NCBI GenBank assembly: GCA_026125385.1
Contig: JAHCLG010000006.1
Coordinates: 48,295-112,294, forward strand
Direction of reading: 5' to 3'
From: Legionellales bacterium
Lineage (GTDB): Bacteria; Pseudomonadota; Gammaproteobacteria; JAHCLG01
DNA: 64,000 nt
Shown: piece by piece, positions 55,017-62,992 of the stretch
Layout: each line of letters begins with the position of its first letter
Numbering within the stretch: position 1 is the stretch's first letter
Program-made: the position numbers and the translations under genes
The notes under the pieces: generated by a model
What the model was told of the DNA's origin: nothing
Databases searched by the model: none
Seen by the model: the letters and a program-made list of their open reading frames with translations, nothing else

Positions 55017-56169
55017 GCCCACTCATTTTAATACCAAAACCATTCATGCCGGTCAAACACCGGATCCGAGCACGGGGGCTATCATGCCACCGATTTATGC
55101 GACCTCAACCTATGTGCAAAAAAGTCCAGGTGAACATCAAGGATACGAATATTCACGCACCCAAAATCCCACGCGCATGGCCTATGAACGTTGCATCGCC
55201 GAATTAGAAAATGGCAAAGCCGGTTTTGCCTTTGCTTCGGGCATGGCGGCAACGGCAACGATTTTAGAATTATTAAATTCTGGTGATCATATTATCGCGA
55301 TGAATGATTTATATGGTGGTACATTTCGCTTATTCGATAAAGTTCGTCAACGTTCTAGCGGTTTGGAATTTAGTTTTGTCGATCTCACATCTGATGAAAA
55401 TTTTGATGATTTCATCAAACCTAATACCCGCATGCTGTGGGTAGAATCCCCCACGAATCCCTTATTAAAAATTGTTGATTTATCCCGTTTAGCGGAATTT
55501 GCGAAAAAACATCACTTAATTTCTGTCATGGATAATACGTTTGCCTCTCCCTATAATCAACAACCTTTAAATTACGGTTTTGATATTGTCATGCATTCTG
55601 CCACGAAATTTATTAATGGCCATTCTGATATGGTCGGTGGCATTGCTGTGGTTGGAAATAATGCAGAATTAATCGAAAAAATGGGATTTTTACAAAATTC
55701 CATTGGTGCGATCGCAGGACCCTTTGATGCGTTTTTAGCGTTACGGGGTGTTAAAACACTTCATATCCGCATGCAACGTCACGCAGAAAATGCAATACAA
55801 CTCGCTGAATGGTTGCAACATCATCCCAAAGTTGAACAAGTGTTTTATCCTGGATTAGAGCATCATCCGCAATTTCAATTGGCAAAATCACAAATGAAAA
55901 CACCAGGTGGCATTATTTCATTCACCTTAAAAGCGGATATCATTCAATGCAAACGCTTTTTAGAACATTGTCAATTATTCAGCCTGGCGGAAAGTTTGGG
56001 TGGGGTGGAAAGTTTAATTGATCACCCTGCTATCATGACGCACGCGTCTGTGCCCAAAAGCACGCGCGAGCAATTAGGCATTGCTGATAATTTTGTGCGT
56101 TTATCCGTGGGAATTGAAGATGTCGACGATTTGCGCCGTGATTTGGATGACGCCTTAAAACACATTTAA
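55009..56169 (+). CDS. cystathionine gamma-lyase / gamma-synthase family PLP enzyme
   Basis: This Cys/Met metabolism enzyme has its PLP lysine in VMHSATKFINGHSDMVGG. ESPTNPLLKIVDL and a C-terminal RLSVGIEDVDDLRRDLDDAL complete the family pattern, in 386 residues. The overlap with cystathionine beta-synthase strongly favours the lyase role, making cysteine from cystathionine. Together they form the reverse transsulfuration pathway. Confidence 0.92.
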   Translation: MNKPTHFNTKTIHAGQTPDPSTGAIMPPIYATSTYVQKSPGEHQGYEYSRTQNPTRMAYERCIAELENGKAGFAFASGMAATATILELLNSGDHIIAMNDLYGGTFRLFDKVRQRSSGLEFSFVDLTSDENFDDFIKPNTRMLWVESPTNPLLKIVDLSRLAEFAKKHHLISVMDNTFASPYNQQPLNYGFDIVMHSATKFINGHSDMVGGIAVVGNNAELIEKMGFLQNSIGAIAGPFDAFLALRGVKTLHIRMQRHAENAIQLAEWLQHHPKVEQVFYPGLEHHPQFQLAKSQMKTPGGIISFTLKADIIQCKRFLEHCQLFSLAESLGGVESLIDHPAIMTHASVPKSTREQLGIADNFVRLSVGIEDVDDLRRDLDDALKHI

Positions 56170-56195
56170 CATTATCAAATTCAGATCAACACGGT

Positions 56196-56513
56196 CTAAT
56201 CGGCAATACACGAACAAGGCGGATAGGTATTTTTCGTGTATTGCCAATTTCCATTGTTGCAAAAATAAAGATTATAGGTGCCTTCATTCACGACCGCATT
56301 GCCACTGCATTCACTTGCTGTAGCCCATACTGAAGCTGCGTTCCATTGCGTGTCATTTTCACATAAATAATAATAGCCTTGAGGATCTTCATCACCCTGC
56401 ATAACCCAGGTACATTTGCCAAATGCGCCGAGGAATCCTGCAAAACTGAGATTGATGCTAAATAGAAAGAGTAAGCAAATTAAGCTTATACGGCAAAATT
56501 TTCCGATGGTCAT
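56196..56513 (-). CDS. small exported cysteine-rich protein
   Basis: I recognise no family. The 105-residue product has a signal peptide (KFCRISLICLLFLFSINLSFAG) and then a compact domain with seven cysteines, including CTWVMQGDEDPQGYYYLC and the C-terminal PPCSCIAD. Disulphides are likely, so it should act in the periplasm or outside. AGGGAAAA precedes the ATG at 56513. It converges with the lyase gene. Confidence 0.6.
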   Translation of the reverse strand: MTIGKFCRISLICLLFLFSINLSFAGFLGAFGKCTWVMQGDEDPQGYYYLCENDTQWNAASVWATASECSGNAVVNEGTYNLYFCNNGNWQYTKNTYPPCSCIAD

Positions 56514-56576
56514 GCTATTTTCCCTAATTTCATCCACCCCTATACTAGTAATAGTTCTAAAGTTGGGGAAATGCAA

Positions 56577-56611
56577 ACAGAAGTTTCGCGCTAAAAATGC
56601 GAAGCTCCTGA
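56577..56611. repeat. GGAGTTTCGCAC hairpin, copy 4
   Basis: CAGAAGTTTCGCGCT and ATGCGAAGCTCCTG form the same hairpin as at 33398-33427, with several changes mostly compensated. It lies in the gap between two minus-strand genes. Confidence 0.75.
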
Positions 56612-56690
56612 TAAATAAAATGCTGCAAGCCTACCGCGAGTATCCCTTTAAAATGGATAGGCCATTCTTTTTTAACAGTGAATGTGCCTG

Positions 56691-57020
56691 CTAAGAAAAT
56701 CCAAAATGATGACTCAGTCCAATAAAGGTAATACATACCCAAAGTAGCCAAGGAATATAGTAAGGATATTGTTGGTGTAAACGCTGATACCAACCGTGAA
56801 AGAATTTTAAAGTAAGCCAATATAGCAATAAACTGGTAAAAAATAACCCCAGTGCTATCCCCAAAGTTTTACCAATCACTAAGCTTTGCGGGTGGGCAAA
56901 AGAAACTTCACGAAAATTCCCAATAGCATTAGGTAAAAAATCTTGAAAAAAAAATCCCACTAAACCACTGGCAATTAAAATCAAAATCCAATTACAATAC
57001 TGTTTCGTTTGAGTTGTCAT
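56691..57020 (-). CDS. small inner membrane protein
   Basis: The 109-residue product has three or four hydrophobic helices (WILILIASGLVGFFF, TLGIALGLFFTSLLLYWL, IPWLLWVCITFIGLSHHF) and no recognised motif. Family and function are unknown. Its 5' end faces coaX, from which it diverges with a 20-base gap, so the two promoters must overlap or lie inside the genes. Confidence 0.6.
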   Translation of the reverse strand: MTTQTKQYCNWILILIASGLVGFFFQDFLPNAIGNFREVSFAHPQSLVIGKTLGIALGLFFTSLLLYWLTLKFFHGWYQRLHQQYPYYIPWLLWVCITFIGLSHHFGFS

Positions 57021-57040
57021 GTTTCACCCAGGATAAAAAA

Positions 57041-57799
57041 ATGTTATTAGCGATTGATATTGGTAATAGCAATATTGTATTTGGCGTGCACGATCAAAAA
57101 ACGTGGTTGCGTCAGTGGCGAATTGCCACGCATCATCATTACATGCCAGATGAATATGCCGTTCTCTTCATCCAATTATTTCATGAAGCCAATTTGCATT
57201 TCCAGCAATTCAAGCAAATTATTATCAGCAGTGTGGTGCCGCCAGTTACTCCTATTATTAAACACATGATTGAAACCCGCACCTCGCGACAACCTCATGT
57301 TCTTACCCATGAAAGCGATAGTGGAATTGCCATAAAAGTTAATCCACCGTCGATTATTGGCAGCGATCTGATCGCCAATGCGGTAGCAGCATATCACCTG
57401 TGTCAGCAAAATTGTATTGTTGTCGATTTTGGCACCGCTACGACCTTAATGTGCGTAGAAAAACCTGGCATTTTATTAGGTGGCGCCATTACGCCCGGAT
57501 TGCAAACCATGAGCTTTGCCCTCACACAGCAAACATCACAACTGCCCACCATTGAATTATCTAGACCTAAAAAAATCATCGGCAACGATACCATCAGCGC
57601 CATGCAAACCGGTTTAGTACTAGGACATTTAGGCATGGTGGATTTTTTAATCGAACAATTAAAAACAGAATTACCCAATGCCATTACCATTGCCACAGGA
57701 GGGCTTGCCAATAAAATTGCCCAAGATGCTAAATACATCGATCGTGTTGAAACATGGTTGACGTTAGATGGATTGCGGTTAGTGGCTGAAAGAATATGA
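57041..57799 (+). CDS. coaX: type III pantothenate kinase
   Basis: CoaX phosphorylates pantothenate, the first step to coenzyme A. Motifs: phosphate-binding LLAIDIGNSNIVFGV at the start, GSDLIANAVAAYHL, and IVVDFGTATTLMCVE. It is 252 residues long. AGGA lies seven bases before the ATG at 57041. Type III enzymes are not inhibited by CoA. Confidence 0.93.
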   Translation: MLLAIDIGNSNIVFGVHDQKTWLRQWRIATHHHYMPDEYAVLFIQLFHEANLHFQQFKQIIISSVVPPVTPIIKHMIETRTSRQPHVLTHESDSGIAIKVNPPSIIGSDLIANAVAAYHLCQQNCIVVDFGTATTLMCVEKPGILLGGAITPGLQTMSFALTQQTSQLPTIELSRPKKIIGNDTISAMQTGLVLGHLGMVDFLIEQLKTELPNAITIATGGLANKIAQDAKYIDRVETWLTLDGLRLVAERI

Positions 57800-57812
57800 C
57801 AGACTTGAACAC

Positions 57813-57954
57813 TAGAGCTTGTTGATGATTCGCTATAGCTTAACTTAGCTCGTTGATTTTGAGTACTAGCACAATTTACACAAAGTAAATGAGCAAAGGA
57901 ACACAAAAAAGTAACGAGAAACAGCCAGCAGAGTAGAATTGTCAACACCACCTA
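57813..57954. repeat. MITE-like palindromic element, copy 2
   Basis: Ends TAGAGCTTGTTGATGATTC and GAATTGTCAACACCACCTA match copy 1 at 2666-2810, as does the core TTTACACAAAGTAAATGAGC. The TA dinucleotides at both edges are kept. It is more degenerate than copy 1, especially in the left arm, and lies 13 bases after coaX. Confidence 0.85.
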
Positions 57955-57985
57955 GTAATCAATTCATATAAAAGGTGTAGTATTA

Positions 57986-58681
57986 ATGGATAATCATTAT
58001 GCAAACAGCTGGGAATTATATAAAATTCATAGCCAACAGTTTGATGAAGATTTCAATTATTATTTGGAATTTTGTAAAGGACATCAAACTTTAGAACTTT
58101 TTGCAGGATATGGAAGGTTATCGAATTTTTTAAAAAAGAATGGTATTGATATTGAAACAGTAGAGTTAGAGCCTAACCTTGCAAAAAGTATATTATTACC
58201 AAAGAAAAAAAATCATGTTTGTGATGTACTAGAATTCAAATCCAGAAAAACTTTTTCGAGAATTATAGCTGGTTATAATTCTTTTTGCTTACTTACTCAA
58301 GAAGATCAAATAAAAACCTTTTTTCAAAAGCTTTCATCACTATTATCTAAAAATGGACTAGCCTCACTAAGCTATTATCACCTTGACGCTTGGGAAGCAT
58401 CGGATGAAGCAGAAATTATTTATCAAGATAAAAAATTCACCTATAAATCAAGTTATGATTTAAATCAGATAGAGCAAGGAATTGCAACATGGATAGATAA
58501 ATACAATGACCAGGAAAACCATTTTATTTATAAATACCCTACTAAAGTATACAGAAAAACAGAAGATTTTAGTTACTATTTAACAGGAACGAATTTACAT
58601 TTATCAGATATAATTTTAGATTATGGCAATCCAGCTATAAAAGAATCGGGATGGGTAGAGTATGTGATTCAAAAATTCTAG
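57986..58681 (+). CDS. class I SAM-dependent methyltransferase
   Basis: QTLELFAGYGRLSNFLKKNG is a SAM-binding motif I and ETVELEPNLAK motif II, followed by CDVLEFKSRKTFSRIIAGYN. The acceptor is unknown. The gene is more AT-rich than the conserved genes around it and sits among repeats and broken genes, which suggests acquisition. The product is 231 residues and cytosolic. Confidence 0.78.
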   Translation: MDNHYANSWELYKIHSQQFDEDFNYYLEFCKGHQTLELFAGYGRLSNFLKKNGIDIETVELEPNLAKSILLPKKKNHVCDVLEFKSRKTFSRIIAGYNSFCLLTQEDQIKTFFQKLSSLLSKNGLASLSYYHLDAWEASDEAEIIYQDKKFTYKSSYDLNQIEQGIATWIDKYNDQENHFIYKYPTKVYRKTEDFSYYLTGTNLHLSDIILDYGNPAIKESGWVEYVIQKF

Positions 58682-58738
58682 CTTTTTATTTTAAAATCCA
58701 TTCCCGATCAGCCTCAGGATTTAATTCTTGGATATTGA

Positions 58739-59099
58739 CTATTCCAGTCCATAATAATGCTGTTTCTCGGTCTCGGTTAGATAGACACGAACTTGCGTCG
58801 TGCACAGCTTAATTTCATCAGCAAAATCTCGATATATTTTTTCTAGTAATCGTTTTCCCGTACGGTTTTTAACCTCATCCGATCGCCCGGGGAGTATTTG
58901 AATACGCAACATAATATAGGCATTGTTGATATCGCCATTACCAATCAGATAATCGGACGTTTTTACAATAGCTGAACGACACGTTATTAAATCGGTTTTA
59001 ATTTCTTCGACTAAAATACGATGCGTTTCTAAGAATAAACGATCGTATTTTACCCGCAATTTTTAAATTATCTGTGTATTCAAATGTTAAAATCGGCAT
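58739..59099 (-). pseudogene. 5-carboxymethyl-2-hydroxymuconate isomerase-like tautomerase, frameshifted
   Basis: From an ATG at 59099 the frame reads MPILTFEYTDNLK, the expected N-terminus with the catalytic Pro-1. It then loses frame in the A5 run at 59060-59064. One A fewer joins it to the open frame VKYDRLFLETHRILVEE, through YLIGNGDINNAYIMLRIQIL and GRSDEVKNRTGKRLLE, all typical of the family. As it stands, only a TTG-initiated 106-residue product lacking Pro-1 could be made. It could also be a sequencing error. Confidence 0.75.
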
Positions 59100-59133
59100 G
59101 GTTAGAATTACCTAGTGAAAAGTCACTGGTTGA

Positions 59134-60045
59134 TTATACACCAGCGAACCCAAATTTTGTTAAAAAATTCTCTTGCTCAAGTTCAACAATACATTCTGGT
59201 TTTTGCTTTTCAGGATTAACTTTATATAAGCATTCAAACCAATTATTCCACCATTGTTTAAGTGTTTGCACAATCGAATCGAGCACGGGAAAACGTGATT
59301 GATAATTGGTTGCTAGGGTATCTAAATTGGTTTGTATCTCTTGATTCGTATACGATGTTAGCAGCGCTTGTTGAACTTCTTCAATGCACCTTACATTATG
59401 GTCAGTCTGCCAAAATTTTGTTTTTACTTGATTTAGCCAAACCGCTAATTTTGCTTTAGCGATTAATAATTGAAAGTAAGGGTCTTCTAAGTAAAATGGT
59501 TTATTTTTGCTATGGGCACTAATTTCAGCAATATAATTAAAACCATGTAAAATGATTAAATTATTTTTAAGCTCGCTTTTTTTCGCAAATCGTTTTGGAA
59601 TATTGTCTTTTGGTGCATGAGTAAAAATTTCTGCTGCTAGTTTCACTAATTCTTTTTCAGCCGAATAACCATCTCCAAATAGTTGATCCAAATGAACCAA
59701 TTTTACTTGGTGAATAAATTTATGAAAGCGTAAATCTTCTTGAGAATAAATTGGATTTTTTCTGGTTTCTTCAACGTTGCCACTCACATCCACACCAATT
59801 ACTTGCGAGTTTCCGCATTCTAACGAAGCTGTCGATGAACTCGAACTGTTATTTAAACTCCCTAAGGTGGTTGTGCTCAGCGAGCTAACAATTCGACCAT
59901 TTTCAAACCAAGCAGAATCTGGAAAAATATCTTGCTGTTTAGTATTTTCTTCCTCAAGAGAAATTTCAACGAATTCGCTTTTATCAAAACTAGGAGTTTG
60001 CTTAGAAGTTACTGGTGTTGAAGTAGAGACGGTAGTGTGGGTCAT
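59134..60045 (-). CDS. hypothetical protein, candidate secreted effector
   Basis: No family is recognised in this 303-residue protein. The first 100 residues are rich in Ser, Thr and Glu and probably disordered (SSLSTTTLGSLNNSSSSSTA). The rest is helical (KAKLAVWLNQVKTKFWQTDH, TLKQWWNNWFECLYKVNPEK). The C-terminus, PECIVELEQENFLTKFGFAG then V, has clustered glutamates before hydrophobic residues, as in Dot/Icm type IV signals. There is no signal peptide. Secretion is an inference; no secretion genes are in the window. Confidence 0.5.
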   Translation of the reverse strand: MTHTTVSTSTPVTSKQTPSFDKSEFVEISLEEENTKQQDIFPDSAWFENGRIVSSLSTTTLGSLNNSSSSSTASLECGNSQVIGVDVSGNVEETRKNPIYSQEDLRFHKFIHQVKLVHLDQLFGDGYSAEKELVKLAAEIFTHAPKDNIPKRFAKKSELKNNLIILHGFNYIAEISAHSKNKPFYLEDPYFQLLIAKAKLAVWLNQVKTKFWQTDHNVRCIEEVQQALLTSYTNQEIQTNLDTLATNYQSRFPVLDSIVQTLKQWWNNWFECLYKVNPEKQKPECIVELEQENFLTKFGFAGV

Positions 60046-60085
60046 GGTTATTCTCCGTTTTTATTGTCGTAAACACAGAATAACC
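60046..60085 (-). promoter_or_regulatory. inverted repeat around the RBS of the effector candidate
   Basis: GGTTATTCT at 60046-60054 and AGAATAACC at 60077-60085 are exact complements. The first arm overlaps the ribosome binding site (GGAG on the minus strand). It could be an operator or an RNA hairpin that hides the RBS. Confidence 0.35.
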
Positions 60086-60218
60086 GATTGCTAAAAATCA
60101 GCGTAGAGCGATTTAATAGTGCGTAACGCGAGTAGAATCATACTGAGTTCAGCGAAAAAATTATCGGTCGAATGTGCGATAAATCTCAACTGTCAAACTG
60201 TTGCAGCACTTAAGATAT

Positions 60219-61640
60219 TCAATCTTTTATAAAACTTTCGTCATCCCTGCTGCAATTTTGAGACTCAAGTTCGTTATTTTTCCATAACGATAATGCCTGA
60301 CTTAAATTGGCAACGGCATGAACGGTTAAGCCGGGAAGCATTTTTTTAGTTTCATTTTGGAGTGGAATGATGGCTTGGGTAAAACCTAATTTTTGCGCTT
60401 CTTTTAAACGTTCTTGTCCGCATTGCACAGGACGAATTTCTCCGGTTAAACCCACTTCACCAAACACAATTAATTCTTTGGGTAATGGTTTATTGCGTAA
60501 GCTCGATACAATGGCAATTAATAATGCTAAATCGATCCCCGTTTCTTGAATACGCATGCCACCCACAATATTTGCAAATACGTCTTGATCGTAAGTTGCA
60601 ATACCGGCATGGCGATGTAACACTGCAAGCAACATCGCCAGACGATTATGTTCTATGCCCACGCAAACTCGCCGTGGATTGGCGATATGACTTTGATCGA
60701 CTAACGCTTGCACTTCAACTAATAACGGTCGCGTACCTTCCCAGGTTGCCATCACCACACTGCCACAACGTTCACTTTGTCCACGCGATAAAAAAATCGC
60801 GGAAGGATTATTCACTTCGCGCAATCCAGCATCGGTCATGGCAAATACGCCTAATTCATTCACCGCACCGAACCGATTTTTTACGGCACGTACCACACGA
60901 TAACGACTATCACCTTGGCCTTCAAAATATAAAACCGTGTCCACCATATGTTCCAATACCCGCGGACCTGCCAACGCTCCTTCTTTAGTCACATGGCCAA
61001 TTACAAACAACGCCGTTTGCGATTGTTTAGCAAAACGCACTAAGCTCGCGGCGGTTTCTCGGACTTGGCTAACCGAACCGGGAGCGGAGGATAATTGTTC
61101 GCTATAAATCGTTTGAATGGAGTCGACCACCATTACTTGAGGTCGAAATTCTTGAGCTAAGCTTATCATCACATCCACATTGGTAGCGGTAAGTAATTTT
61201 AGCGCATTGGCATTTAGCCCTAAGCGTTTCGCACGCATTGCGACTTGTTGTAATGATTCTTCGCCGGTGATGTATAAGGCTTTATGCTGCGCGCTTAATT
61301 GCACTAGCGTTTGTAATAATAAAGTGGATTTTCCAATCCCAGGATCACCGCCCAATAAGACTACCGATCCTGCAACTAATCCACCACCTAACACCCGATC
61401 AAGCTCACTTAATCCCGTAGATAGACGCACTTGATCGTCGGTAATATCGACTTCCGCCACGGCCATTAATTCCGCGTGTTCACTGCCTGCATAATGATTA
61501 AAACGCGATGTGGAATTTGGTTTGCTCGTGGTTTCTTCGGTTAAACTATTCCAGGTTGAGCAATCGGAGCATTGCCCTTGCCATTTTGAATGTTTACTAC
61601 CGCAGTGATTGCACACATACGCCGTTTGAATTTTTGCCAT
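60219..61640 (-). CDS. radA: DNA repair protein RadA
   Basis: RadA is a RecA-like branch-migration helicase used in recombination. The zinc motif is YVCNHCGSKHSKWQGQCSDC, Walker A is GGDPGIGKSTLL, and the RadA-specific KNRFG is in AVKNRFGAVNE. The C-terminal third resembles the Lon protease fold without activity. GGTGAAGG lies before the ATG at 61640, giving 473 residues. Confidence 0.95.
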   Translation of the reverse strand: MAKIQTAYVCNHCGSKHSKWQGQCSDCSTWNSLTEETTSKPNSTSRFNHYAGSEHAELMAVAEVDITDDQVRLSTGLSELDRVLGGGLVAGSVVLLGGDPGIGKSTLLLQTLVQLSAQHKALYITGEESLQQVAMRAKRLGLNANALKLLTATNVDVMISLAQEFRPQVMVVDSIQTIYSEQLSSAPGSVSQVRETAASLVRFAKQSQTALFVIGHVTKEGALAGPRVLEHMVDTVLYFEGQGDSRYRVVRAVKNRFGAVNELGVFAMTDAGLREVNNPSAIFLSRGQSERCGSVVMATWEGTRPLLVEVQALVDQSHIANPRRVCVGIEHNRLAMLLAVLHRHAGIATYDQDVFANIVGGMRIQETGIDLALLIAIVSSLRNKPLPKELIVFGEVGLTGEIRPVQCGQERLKEAQKLGFTQAIIPLQNETKKMLPGLTVHAVANLSQALSLWKNNELESQNCSRDDESFIKD

Positions 61641-61654
61641 ACCTTCACCACAAA

Positions 61655-61680
61655 GAAAACCCAGCAATGCTGGGTTTTCA
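61655..61680 (-). terminator. terminator of the glycine-zipper lipoprotein gene
   Basis: AAAACCCAGCA pairs with TGCTGGGTTTT around two bases. On the minus strand the T-run TTTTCTTT follows. It lies between the lipoprotein gene and radA. Confidence 0.8.
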
Positions 61681-61701
61681 TTTATTTATTAGACTCAAAC
61701 A

Positions 61702-62154
61702 TCAAGATACGTTTTCCCAACGGCCATGACGATAACACGCCACGCCATGGATTTTTTGGCGTTGTCCACCCATATCTGCAAACATGGTGTAATTGCGGCA
61801 ACGCTCGCCTTGATTGTAAGCGTTATTACCCGGCACCACACGATACTGATTACCTTTATCACCCTGCCATGCGACAGCTTGATTATTATTCATAGCAGTT
61901 TGCACGTTGCGTTCCATGGCTAAACGATCCGTTTCATCCATACTTGCACCCACGCGATTTCCTAAATAGGCGCCTAATAAGGTTCCACCAATGGTTGCAA
62001 TCACACGACCACTTCCGCCACCAATTTGATTACCCAATACACCCCCTAACGCACCTCCAGTAAGTGTTCCCACGTCCTGATTGGTAATGCCAGCACATCC
62101 CGCTAAACCCAATCCAGCTAAACTGATTAAAGCAATGTTCAGTAGTTTCTTCAT
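61702..62154 (-). CDS. glycine-zipper outer membrane lipoprotein (17 kDa antigen type)
   Basis: The lipobox is LAGC in ISLAGLGLAGCAG. A glycine-zipper 2TM domain follows, GTLTGGALGGVLGNQIGGGS and GTLLGAYLGNRVGASMDETD. The C-terminal part (YRVVPGNNAYNQGERCRNYT) resembles the Rickettsia 17 kDa surface antigen and related envelope proteins. The product is 150 residues. A role in outer membrane stability is inferred from the family. Confidence 0.85.
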   Translation of the reverse strand: MKKLLNIALISLAGLGLAGCAGITNQDVGTLTGGALGGVLGNQIGGGSGRVIATIGGTLLGAYLGNRVGASMDETDRLAMERNVQTAMNNNQAVAWQGDKGNQYRVVPGNNAYNQGERCRNYTMFADMGGQRQKIHGVACYRHGRWENVS

Positions 62155-62447
62155 GATATTTCCCCTACACTTATCTTCAAACTGTATAATAAAAAAACAA
62201 TCGTGTTATCTGCATAAAAATGCATGACATTGTTGTTTTGATAGTGTACAATTCTGACGTTTTTTACAAATAATTTCATTTTTTTTAACAAAAACTAGAG
62301 ACATTTGCAAAATAAGTCAGTACACTAGCAAGCTGTGAGGCAAATAAACTTTGCATCACTGGGCAATGATAATGCCAAAACTGATTTGTAGATAGTCTTT
62401 GAATCGAAAATTGAATTGCGTTGTTAGAATTTGCTAGCCACGCATTC

Positions 62448-62589
62448 ATCGGCGTATCAATAATTCGCTATGCTGAGACATAGCTCATTGATTTTTGCAC
62501 ACCAGCGCGCAGTTTACACCGCGTAAATGAGCAATGGAGCACAAAAATCAATGAGCTACGGCCAGCAGAATGAAGTTGTTAACGCTCTA
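62448..62589. repeat. MITE-like palindromic element, copy 3
   Basis: The core AATTCGCTATGCTGAGACAT and AGTTTACACCGCGTAAATGAG matches copy 1. The right end GAAGTTGTTAACGCTCTAG and the left end CGGCGTATCAATAATTC are degenerate. It ends 36 bases before the brnA-like gene. The rest of the 471-base gap (62155-62447) is AT-rich, with no recognised feature. Confidence 0.82.
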
Positions 62590-62625
62590 GGGATATTGTT
62601 TAAAATTTAAGGGGACTTATGTAAT

Positions 62626-62892
62626 ATGGAAAACAATCAATTGCAACAACACTCTACTGCTCATGCGGCAAAACGTCAGGAGCACACGAAAGAACGCATC
62701 ACCATTCGCATCGATCGCGATGTCTTAGAATGGTTTCGCAGTTTATCGCCTAACGCTCGCGGTTATCAATCGCGTATTAATCAAGCATTGCGCGAATACA
62801 TGCAAAATGGCGTGAAATCAATGGAAGAAGTCATGCGTAAAGTGATGCGTGAAGAATTGCGTAAAATCCAAGAAGTGGAAGGCGCAAATTAA
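62626..62892 (+). CDS. BrnA-like ribbon-helix-helix antitoxin without a visible toxin
   Basis: ERITIRIDRDVLEWFRSLSP followed by YQSRINQALREYM is the BrnA antitoxin pattern (strand then two helices of a ribbon-helix-helix fold). In BrnT/BrnA pairs the toxin gene comes first; here the preceding 36 bases and the repeat beyond contain no BrnT. It may be an orphan kept as a regulator. The C-terminal helix is charged (EEVMRKVMREELRKIQ). GGGGA lies 10 bases before the ATG. Confidence 0.8.
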   Translation: MENNQLQQHSTAHAAKRQEHTKERITIRIDRDVLEWFRSLSPNARGYQSRINQALREYMQNGVKSMEEVMRKVMREELRKIQEVEGAN

Positions 62893-62898
62893 ATTTAA

Positions 62899-62943
62899 TG
62901 ATACCGCTCATCGATTAAATTAAATTTAAGATGAGCGGTATCA
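62899..62943 (+). terminator. long hairpin after the BrnA-like gene
   Basis: TGATACCGCTCATC (62899-62912) pairs perfectly with GATGAGCGGTATCA (62930-62943) around 17 bases. Only a short CTTTG follows, so termination strength is uncertain. Confidence 0.6.
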
Positions 62944-62992
62944 CTTTGTTGAATCTCTTTTGCTAAATTATAAATATAATCATGAGAATACT

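Noticed and set aside
15940..56611. The GGAGTTTCGCAC hairpins as a CRISPR array
   Set aside because: The copies are kilobases apart and there are no regularly spaced repeats with spacers anywhere in the window.
57403..57951. Long minus-strand open frame over coaX and the repeat beyond it
   Set aside because: It is antisense to a strongly conserved gene, and its N-terminus is translated from the MITE-like repeat; no family resemblance.
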